Part shown: positions 59,201-64,000 of the stretch, one piece after another
How positions within the stretch are numbered: position 1 is the first letter of the stretch
How the letters are laid out: every line of letters starts with the position of its first letter
Assembly (NCBI GenBank): GCA_039000515.1
Contig: JBCFYV010000024.1
Span: 12,252,802 to 12,316,801, forward strand
Source: Timema cristinae
Taxonomy: Eukaryota; Arthropoda; Insecta; Phasmatodea; Timematidae
Direction: 5' to 3'
Length of the DNA: 64,000 nt
Position numbers and translations under genes: made by a program
The notes under the pieces: model-generated
The model's database searches: none
Seen by the model: the letters and a program-made list of their open reading frames with translations, nothing else
What the model was told of the DNA's origin: nothing

Positions 59201-62200
59201 TTAATATATTCAATAGCAAAATTTATTGCAAATTTGCCCTTGATCATATAGGCATTTATATCCCTTCTGGTAATCCAAAATGATTTTTTCTCAATAGCTC
59301 TTATAAGGTAGGCCCTATAGGTCGTTGTATCCATAGCGCCAATTCTATATTTGTCCAATTCGACTTTTATCATAAAAGAAAAGCTGAACTTAGAGAGTTA
59401 TTTAAGGAAATCCCATATCAATAATTTATCACTAAGAGGTTCTGCCTATAATATCTAGATTTTACAATATTCTGATTTATTTTTTGCATATTGTTACTGT
59501 TTTTAACTACTCTTTAGTTTTTTGTTATTATTGCTATTTTTTATTATTATCATTATTATTAATTAATTTTTTTTGGGACTATTAATCATTATATAACATT
59601 AAATTTAGCTATTTTTGTTTATCTTATTTTCTCGTGTAAATATATGTATTTGTAAGGTTCTTGTGTTCTTTCAGTGCTGGCCTGTTATAGGTCCTACGAC
59701 TGTTGGCCAGCACTATAATAAAGGAAATTGAAATTGTTTTTATTATTATTTGTATTAAACAAAGAGAAAGAAATAGTTTTTTAAGCACCGTGTATTACTA
59801 CCCATTCAGGTTATGCACATATGTAATAAACACTAATGAATTAGAGATGAGGAACGGTTGAATTTAGAGTAAGTGTACCAACATTTATATGGAGGGAGAG
59901 TAGAAAATAATGTTGAGGGAAAAAAACCTTAGTACACCTGAGCATAGTTTGAAACCCAATCTCCTAGTCATCAGCAGTCAGGTCTATTGCAGGAGTGACA
60001 CCTTAGATTATCAGACCACCGAACTGGGTGCATAAATAGTTTTCTTAGATAAACAATTATTCAAATAACATTTCTGTAATGTTATGAATGAGAAAGTAAG
60101 ACTAGTACTTCACAAAAGACAACATTAATTACTGTGTGACAGTAATTAGGGACTAATAATAAGTATCAAAGTAATAACATTTATTAACTTCAAATTAATG
60201 TTTCTGGGCTGATCTGATCAAGCTTGAAAACACTAATTTAAATTTAAACGCCAGCCTCAAAAGCCTTGAAAATATATTATTAACTTCTTAATGTTTGTTT
60301 TATTTTATGGTTTAATCGAAATCATAATTAAACTTATACATTTTTTTTCCGGGAACTGTTAAGATACAGTATATATGTAAACAATTTAATGTGATAAATA
60401 AAATCAACATCTAGTGTGAATGGTTGGGTTGAACCGCAGAAGAATTGCTGAAAATTTAAACCTTGGTTACTAGGGGTGTGCTAAGTCAACATTTTTAATA
60501 TGAAGCAAGCTCAAATGTGTGAAATGTTTTTGAAACCGAATCAAAGTATGAATATATTTTGTTAGTTATTTTATGCAAGCATAAAAACTTGAAAAAATAT
60601 ATTGTGGTTATTTATATAATGTTATGTACTAAACTACCTGAAAAATATTTTATTGCACAATTGTTTATAATGTTTTGTTTTATTCTGATAAATCAAGTTA
60701 TTTTCACAACTTACAATTCAATTATGGAAGAGTCTCGACCGTCCGACCTAAACGGAACTCACCGGTGGTCAGATAATATAGAAACAAGGGGCGGGGCTGG
60801 AATGAAACCAATCAAAATTAAATGAAAGTGAGCCACCTCAGTGGCCTAACGGTGTAAAGCGTCATTCTTGTGTTGGACTGGCCTGCTGATGACAGGGAGA
60901 TAGGGTTCGAATATTGATTGGGTCTACTGAGAGTGGTTTTTCCTAAATGGTGTTAAACTCTCCTTCCACACAGATGTGGATAGATTGCCTCTAAAATGTC
61001 TCTTTCCTCCTGCCTACTTCATCATAATATATGAATATAATCTGAACAAGTAGTGATAAATAAACAGAAGTGCAGAATACGTTTTATTAGTTTTAATTAT
61101 TCTTTAGTATGAATTATGCAATAAATTACAAAACTATTACTGTAATCATGTTAACAAAACAATGTATTTTAAATGAATTAAATGCAACTTTTGACATGTA
61201 CTGTAGTAGCCATACAAAATGCTAAAATCCCTGTCTAAAAAATCAGTGATTGGCGTTTGTTTCTCAGCTTTGCCTCTCTTCCTTGCAGTGATATCACAAT
61301 AGCTTATTAATAACATGACATCAATAGAACATTATATATTTTGGATAATAAAAGGTTGGATGGTCAAGAATCTACTGTATTTAAGACTTTTTAAATGTGA
61401 ATATTTATTTGTGGTGTATAGAACAGCTTTTAATGGTAATAGATGACATAAAATTGAATATTCTACTTGTCAATATTTTTATTGACAAAGCTTCATAATT
61501 GTTGAAGGCAGATTTTTTTGGGAGCAAAATTGAGGCTAATATTTTTTTTCCAAGGTCAAGTCAAAGTTTAAAACGTCACACACCTCTATTGGTTATTGTA
61601 GTATTTGAATGAATACAAACATTTTCTGCTTGATCAAAGAACGAGTTCAACAGAGGTATACTAAGAAATAAAACTCAAAATAAGCAAACACATATTTATT
61701 ATTTATATATATATTTCTTGGAATAGCCCAATTTTTTAATAACAGGGAGACTAGTGTTAATTTTTGTCTCATGACACCAAATCTTCACTTGTGAATATCA
61801 GTAATAACACTATCCTCTTTTATAGGCCTATACCAAAAAGATACATACAATTCTATGTAACAAAAAAAAGAAAGAAAACTTTTAAGTTATAACATTATTT
61901 GAAGTGATTTTGAATAGCAGATTTTCTCAGCTTCTGTTGAGTAGAGAAGGGATGTTGACACCATAAAATTCTACTAAACTAGTACTTATTTGAACACTTG
62001 GGTTAGAATTTGATTGCAAGGATTGTAACCCATATTGTCTTAAGTCACATACTAGTCCGAGCACAACCCAAATGAACTCTCCTGCCAACACAATGTCCTG
62101 TTTCCAGGTAGCCTAAAATATTCACTTGCAGCATCATTTCGTAGTAATGATAACTATATCTAGATACCTTAGGATATAAATATTTTCTGTTGGTCAGACA

Positions 62201-62613
62201 AAAACAAATTTGGCCAGCAGTGAATGTAACGTGTCAAAAAAATCTTTACCAGCAAACCAGACAATGCGAGACTGGTATATTTGTATATGTACTGGTTCGT
62301 GTGGATTTTATCCATATCAATGGCTAAAAAGCAATTCCAATTGATTTAACACAACAATATTTCAGTGAAAATTGTTTTCAGGGGTTTGTTTCATTAACTT
62401 ACCCCTACATTTGGGATTGGTCATTCAAATGCACGCTAAACTCTCAAAAGTGTGTATCTTTATACATATTCCTGTAACATGGGCCTAACAGTTGGGGCCT
62501 TGGGACGATTCCCCAAAATAATTTCTCCCATTTTACTTTCCAATGAAATACTTTCTGCATGGTGATTCAAAAGTCCCATACATAAGGTATTTTTTCAAGC
62601 ATCATTCTGAAAT

Positions 62614-62648
<35 letters not shown>

Positions 62649-63063
62649 GAAGAGCCTATAGAGATCATTTTCCTGACCAAAATCAAGAAGTCACAGAAAA
62701 ATACAATAGGAGACACACCCCAGGAAGACAAATCACAAACAACACTGTTGACAAACTTACTGATCGTTCCAAAGGACCTGAAGTTTTAGTGACCAAACCG
62801 AGACATGGCTGTTCACAAACATCCATCAATGAATTCATATCGGCCACCGTACTGGCAGAGTTTGAAAAGAGCACAGTAATGACAATCATACTACATTCAA
62901 ACTGTGCATCCTTCCTATGTATGAAAACTTTTGAATCATCCTGTACCCATAAAGATGGATGAATGTAAGCTCAACATTATTGTCTTACCTGAAATAATAA
63001 ATTAATAGGGCTCCACACACAAGATCTTTGGTATCTAGGAAAGTCATTCGTGATGAGAGAAGT
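47113..63063 (-). CDS. UBAC2: UBAC2 homologue: ER rhomboid-like pseudoprotease with UBA domain (5' end outside window)
   Basis: Six exons on the minus strand (62989-63063, 57724-57874, 56359-56527, 51690-51914, 47774-47894, 47113-47252) encode most of a UBAC2 protein. UBAC2 is a multi-pass ER membrane protein of the rhomboid/derlin fold without protease activity; it works in ER-associated degradation and in placing UBXD8/FAF2. Visible blocks are CGALLIYYFR-VFERRYGS, IPRVAHTYILG, LTYLLGLQI, the linker GATLEIQRAQQLELLEQQ, and a C-terminal UBA domain with VEMGFERNRVLSALRSSNND. Junction phases agree throughout except that the 57.8-kb exon lacks 2 nt. The UBAC2 linker motif G-A-T-L-[DE]-I-Q-R makes the assignment firm. 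N-terminal exons are missing to the right. Confidence 0.93.
47774..47894 (-). CDS. UBAC2: UBAC2 exon e, followed by a GC donor
   Basis: Acceptor TTGTGTTTAG. The 121 bp encode QGQGFAETLVGPDNYWP and MFGGFLRNRRHNGVPNNA. The only in-phase donor is CAG|GCAAGT, a GC-AG intron with otherwise perfect consensus. Confidence 0.88.
48232..48402 (-). mobile_element. SINE family 3
   Basis: The minus-strand head TTAGATCAGTCGGTGGCAAG has the B box GGGTTCAATTCTTGG. The tail is GATTATAAGGCATATGAAG. Confidence 0.85.
48587..48735 (+). repeat. Dispersed repeat X, copy 2
   Basis: TTATATTTGGAAGATGG...GAACACAATATGGCTTTTA...ACATTGCTGCCACTGG aligns with 12354-12552. Confidence 0.7.
48753..49079. mobile_element. hAT MITE type 1, copy 3
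   Basis: It begins AGGGGCTGTGGAGTCAG and is flanked by GTTACCGT / GTTACCGC, a 7/8 target duplication. The interior matches the copies at 15368 and 19850. Confidence 0.85.
49318..49912. mobile_element. Pogo/Tigger-like element interrupted by a SINE
   Basis: The left end TACAACAAAGTCTCGACTAT and the reverse-complemented right end TACAGTGAACTCCCGACTAT agree at about 16 of 20 positions. TA borders fit mariner/pogo insertion. There is no transposase frame. Confidence 0.6.
49504..49788 (-). mobile_element. SINE family 2, full length, nested
   Basis: It has tail ACTACCCGTTTGGGTTATAC, body CAGTTTAACGTGGGATCCG, and a head ending GGACCGCCAGGCCACC. Confidence 0.9.
49927..50238. mobile_element. hAT element type 3, 3'-truncated by a SINE
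   Basis: TAGAGATGGGCCCTCTG opens as at 41819. The right side (TTCATAAAATAGTGGATTTA) stops at the SINE. Confidence 0.6.
50240..50467 (-). mobile_element. SINE family 1
   Basis: It has tail GCCATTCGGGCTATATGC, body GAGGAAGAGTGGAAAACC, and B-box reverse GATTCAAACCTC. Confidence 0.85.
50470..51560. other. UBAC2 intron, nothing assigned
   Basis: Overlapping short minus-strand ORFs at 50552-50984 share DNA in three frames and show no motif. Confidence 0.4.
51571..51672. mobile_element. hAT MITE type 2, right-end fragment
   Basis: CAGTAAATATTTTGTTGGTG, AAAGGCAGATTTATTTT and GAAGCTTCATCACACTTGTA align with the right halves at 24.9 and 61.5 kb. It ends less than 20 bp from the UBAC2 exon d donor. 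Confidence 0.65.
51690..51914 (-). CDS. UBAC2: UBAC2 exon d (last TM part and cytosolic linker)
   Basis: Acceptor TTTGTTTGCAG and donor CACAG|GTGAG. The 225 bp are 75 whole codons, AAGLMYRYNVLYLRRW to NRARDVRTQ. The linker AIGATLEIQRAQQLELLEQQ is diagnostic of UBAC2. Confidence 0.95.
52220..53415 (+). mobile_element. hAT element with TIRs, 8-bp TSD and a zinc-finger fragment
   Basis: The ends are CAAGGGTGCAGAATATGTCC and, reverse-complemented, CAGGGGTGCATAATATGTTC. The flanks CAGTAGAT / CAATAGAT give a 7/8 target duplication. The internal sequence is mostly deleted. Confidence 0.88.
52797..53009 (+). pseudogene. BED/C2H2-type zinc-finger fragment of the hAT transposase
   Basis: The 70-codon frame includes INCAYCEWRGKCDKLRYHIS followed by NKHP. 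This is a C-x2-C...H-x4-H finger like those at the N terminus of hAT transposases. The rest of the enzyme is absent, so the parent element is an internal-deletion derivative. Confidence 0.6.
53540..54390 (+). pseudogene. Non-LTR retrotransposon RT, C-terminal half, degraded
   Basis: IMFADDLMVW (about 53565) holds the catalytic F-A-D-D box. Next come ELVKECGMKCNMVKCEVM, VKYFGSMIEEKGASREDL (the Y-L-G-S thumb block) and VPIVTYAAET, then a degraded G-R-P-R-K-K-W tail near 54262. Stops and indels interrupt it. The pattern suits an RTE-like or related LINE. Confidence 0.78.
54499..54700 (-). mobile_element. SINE family 3
   Basis: The minus-strand head CACCTTAGTTCAGTTGGTTG has a B box GGGTTTGATTCTCGG. 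The tail is GATCATAAGGCATATGAAGC. Confidence 0.85.
54763..54944 (-). mobile_element. SINE family 1, partial
   Basis: GTTTGAATTTACTAACTAGG with CCCACCCTCAGTACACCCGG and a well-kept head (GCAAGAGTAGCGCCTAGACC). Confidence 0.8.
54945..55155 (+). mobile_element. LINE 3' end with ATG/GAT microsatellite tail
   Basis: GAAGAATGGAAGCAAATAAA and GGAGGAAGAATGGTGGAAG code E-E-W-K-Q-I-K-E-E-E-W-W, matching the degraded 3' end at 54320-54360. A (GAT)n run (about 55131-55153) closes it. Confidence 0.6.
55270..55345 (-). mobile_element. SINE family 1 fragment, weak
   Basis: AAAAACTACACCCCCAGTGC then GAGATTCGAACCTCAACGC resembles the middle of family 1. Confidence 0.45.
55350..56100. other. UBAC2 intron, nothing assigned
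   Basis: AT-rich and without recognisable structure. Confidence 0.4.
56143..56190 (-). mobile_element. SINE tail fragment
   Basis: TTTAGCACTGCGTCATACTA then CCTATCGGAGTTATAC is the shared tail of families 1 and 2. Confidence 0.6.
56359..56527 (-). CDS. UBAC2: UBAC2 exon c (membrane segments)
   Basis: Acceptor TTATTCTCAG and donor GTGAGT. The 169 bp hold YGLIFPLFVSFFFDIPRVAH and TYLLGLQICST, ending ISGLCGI. The phase matches both neighbours. Confidence 0.93.
56700..56975 (-). mobile_element. SINE family 4
   Basis: The minus-strand head TGGTCTTTGGGTAAAGGG has a B box GTGGGTTCAAACC. The body GGAGGGGAAGTAAAGCCG aligns with 32998 and 18008. Confidence 0.8.
56980..57715. other. UBAC2 intron, nothing assigned
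   Basis: A GA-rich patch at 57488-57515 is the only feature seen. Confidence 0.4.
57724..57874 (-). CDS. UBAC2: UBAC2 exon b, with a 2-nt frame defect
   Basis: Acceptor TTTGTACAG and donor GTGAGT. It encodes VFERRYGSHKFASYLLVT, then in another frame APIATLLETAVILTLQQ and YLPPGP. At 151 bp it is 2 short of the 153 the flanking phases need. The gap falls where ACTTGCACC is read. A Trp codon (TGG) followed by GCA would restore the family pattern, which suggests a collapsed G-run. Confidence 0.85.
58145..58387. mobile_element. hAT-like MITE type 5
   Basis: CAGTGGTGTAACTAGAG and, reverse-complemented, CAGAGGTATAACTAGGGG form the ends. The flanks TGTACAC / TATACAC match 6/7. Confidence 0.7.
58390..58865. 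other. UBAC2 intron, nothing assigned
   Basis: AT-rich with no recognised repeat. Confidence 0.4.
58870..59735 (+). pseudogene. LINE C-terminal and 3' end (Jockey/CR1-like), degraded
   Basis: The plus strand reads PLVRSKLEYATV, then VENVQRKFVAACYDKYFSN, typical of the region after the RT domain in Jockey/CR1-type LINEs. The frame then breaks. The element ends with a 10-bp stem (AGTGCTGGCC / GGCCAGCACT, 59673-59714) and an ATAATAAAGG tail. Confidence 0.75.
59777..60030 (-). mobile_element. SINE family 1
   Basis: It has tail TTACTACCCATTCAGGTTAT, body GGAGGGAGAGTAGAAAA, and a head ending CAGACCACCGAACTGGG. Confidence 0.85.
60471..61588. mobile_element. hAT element type 2, with a SINE inside
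   Basis: TAGGGGTGTGCTAAGTCAAC and, at the right, CACACACCTCTA form the ends. The flanks TTGGTTAC / TTGGTTAT give a 7/8 target duplication. It aligns in part with 24556-24998. Interior DNA from 60721 to 61400 holds further insertions. Confidence 0.82.
60832..61058 (+). mobile_element. SINE family 1, nested
   Basis: The head GCCACCTCAGTGGCCTAACG has the B box GGGTTCGAATATTG. The tail is TATAATCTGAACAAGTAGTG. Confidence 0.85.
61600..62550. other. UBAC2 intron, nothing assigned
   Basis: No element borders or coding frames were recognised. Confidence 0.4.
62556..62946 (+). mobile_element. Small DNA transposon remnant with HTH (DUF4817-like) coding trace
   Basis: GGTGATTCAAAAGTCCCATA at the left pairs with reverse-complemented GATGATTCAAAAGTTTTCAT at the right. 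Inside, the plus strand reads NNTVDKLTDRSKGPEVLVTK and later ISATVLAEFEKST. This resembles the helix-turn-helix N-terminus of mariner-related/DUF4817 proteins. A 27-T run interrupts it. Confidence 0.55.
62619..62645. repeat. Poly-T run (about 27 nt)
   Basis: A homopolymer inside the transposon remnant at 62556-62946. The exact length may be an assembly estimate. Confidence 0.85.
62989..63063 (-). CDS. UBAC2: UBAC2 exon a (FLDTKDLVCGALLIYYF)
   Basis: 75 bp. The acceptor is GATTTGGAG, a weak polypyrimidine context, and the donor is TTTCAG|GTAAGA. It carries the membrane segment before the conserved FERRYGS motif. It starts with one base and ends with two bases of split codons. Confidence 0.85.
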
Positions 63064-63204
63064 CTCCAAATCTATAAAATACACTAAATGGTTAATACAC
63101 ATATAATGAGTGCACGCCAATAATTTACTGATAACAATGTAACTAACAATGTACAGTAAGAAGGCAGTAAGAAGGACAGTATCTGGCGGATAGGAAAGTT
63201 ACTA

Positions 63205-63345
63205 TAAAACTATTTTCATCCATTCATGTCAGGTCATGTAATCTGCAGCTGTCACTTTAGATATATAAATATCACAATCTACAGAAGAATATCATTATAC
63301 AGGATTGCACTCTTTTGATAAACTCCTTGTGTTTTCCAGAAGAAA
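63205..63345. repeat. Dispersed repeat Y, copy 2
   Basis: TCATGTCAGGTCATGTAATC, TGCAGCTGTCACTTTAGATA and the end TTTTCCAGAAG match the copy at 24042. Confidence 0.6.
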
Positions 63346-63890
63346 TTAACATGTTGTCAGAGATTTAGAGGATAGCCTGGACGAATTCAATTTCAATTTT
63401 CATAAAAATGACTATTGCAAAGCCATGTTTTGGTGTTTAGAACATGGGTAAATTTAACAAGTTACTATGCAACCCAATGTTTTAATGAGAGAAAAAGTGA
63501 GAGTTGTAATGAATTTGCATGATTATTTATCTCATTTGCTTTTTTCCTATGTGAAGCCCTCCTATTGAATGAAACTCCCTATGTTTCCCGAGGTTTTGCC
63601 AGACACAAAAATTCCGTGTGTTGCCTATGGGTTTTTTTCAGACACAAAAAATTTCTTGTGTTTCGTGTGGTTTCTTCCCTTTTCCGAGAACACAAAAAAT
63701 TCCCCTGTTTTAGAATTGTGTTTAACCGGCTCTACCAGTTTTTTCAACCTTGTTATGTATACAATGTTAAGTTATCAATTTTGACTGTAAAAATAATGTA
63801 ATTTTTGTAAACTGCTCTTTTTACTGTGTTCTTACTTTAAAGACATAAATAATAAAAAAATTATAACCAACTAATGTGTTTTATTTTTAT
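63346..63890. other. Upstream UBAC2 intron; degenerate CACAAAAA repeats
   Basis: CAGACACAAAAATTCC, CAGACACAAAAAATTTC and GAACACAAAAAATTCC recur at about 63599-63705. No earlier UBAC2 exon could be found here. Confidence 0.45.
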
Positions 63891-63892
63891 TG

Positions 63893-64000
63893 CTATATTT
63901 AGAAGTTAATGTACATGGAAAAGTGAATAGAAACAATATAAACGGGCTGAACACAGTAACGCTTTTACAATTAAAAGAAGAACACAGTTTTAACTTTACA
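63893..64000 (+). repeat. Dispersed repeat X, copy 3 (cut by window end)
   Basis: GCTGAACACAGTAACGCTTT then TACAATTAAAAGAAGAACAC aligns with 12354-12552. Confidence 0.7.

Noticed and set aside
62683..62889. Minus-strand 68-codon ORF
   Set aside because: It lies antisense to the HTH-like coding trace of the small transposon.

Overview
This is animal nuclear DNA. It is AT-rich, has genes split by GT-AG introns, and is crowded with transposable elements (TEs). The two host genes belong to ordinary metazoan families. The TE mix (many hAT elements, tRNA-derived SINEs, degraded non-LTR reverse transcriptases, a Ty3/Gypsy element, and a DNA transposon whose protein resembles the 'DUF7869' proteins of insects) points to an invertebrate, most likely an arthropod. 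I cannot name the species.

Host genes. A plus-strand GNAT acetyltransferase of the SSAT / thialysine acetyltransferase (SAT1/SAT2) family has exons at 21072-21123, 24265-24443 and 32507-32668 (stop). Its first exon and the exon expected to carry the DGFG motif were not found. A minus-strand UBAC2 homologue (ER rhomboid-like pseudoprotease with a C-terminal UBA domain) has six exons between 63063 and 47113; its N-terminal exons lie beyond the window. The two genes converge tail to tail, about 14.4 kb apart. All UBAC2 junctions agree in phase except inside one exon (57724-57874), which lacks 2 nt. One UBAC2 intron uses a GC donor.

Layout. 1-2.57 kb: frameshifted Gypsy gag-protease-RT on the minus strand, with a primer-binding site. 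2.8-7 kb: old tandem repeats, a perfect short hairpin, SINEs. 7.8-10.4 kb: a hAT transposase pseudogene and a LINE RT remnant. 10.6-20.4 kb: dense SINEs, MITEs, a foldback element, and a hAT element carrying two nested insertions. 21-32.7 kb: the SSAT-like gene, with a 60-bp minisatellite (about 18 units) in one intron and a 53-bp minisatellite (about 45 units, with higher-order duplication) in the next. 33-43 kb: a second hAT transposase pseudogene, hAT MITEs, and a long foldback. 43.42-46.21 kb: a 2.8-kb DNA transposon with 31-bp inverted ends, arrays of a subterminal motif, and a DUF7869-like protein. 47-63 kb: the UBAC2 gene, with introns full of LINE, SINE and hAT insertions. 62.5-64 kb: a small HTH-bearing transposon remnant and dispersed repeats.

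The best candidate for an under-described system is the 43.4-46.2 kb transposon. Its ends, its subterminal motif array and its candidate DDE-type protein can all be read directly from the sequence. Second are the two SINE families that have different tRNA-like heads but share one 3' tail.
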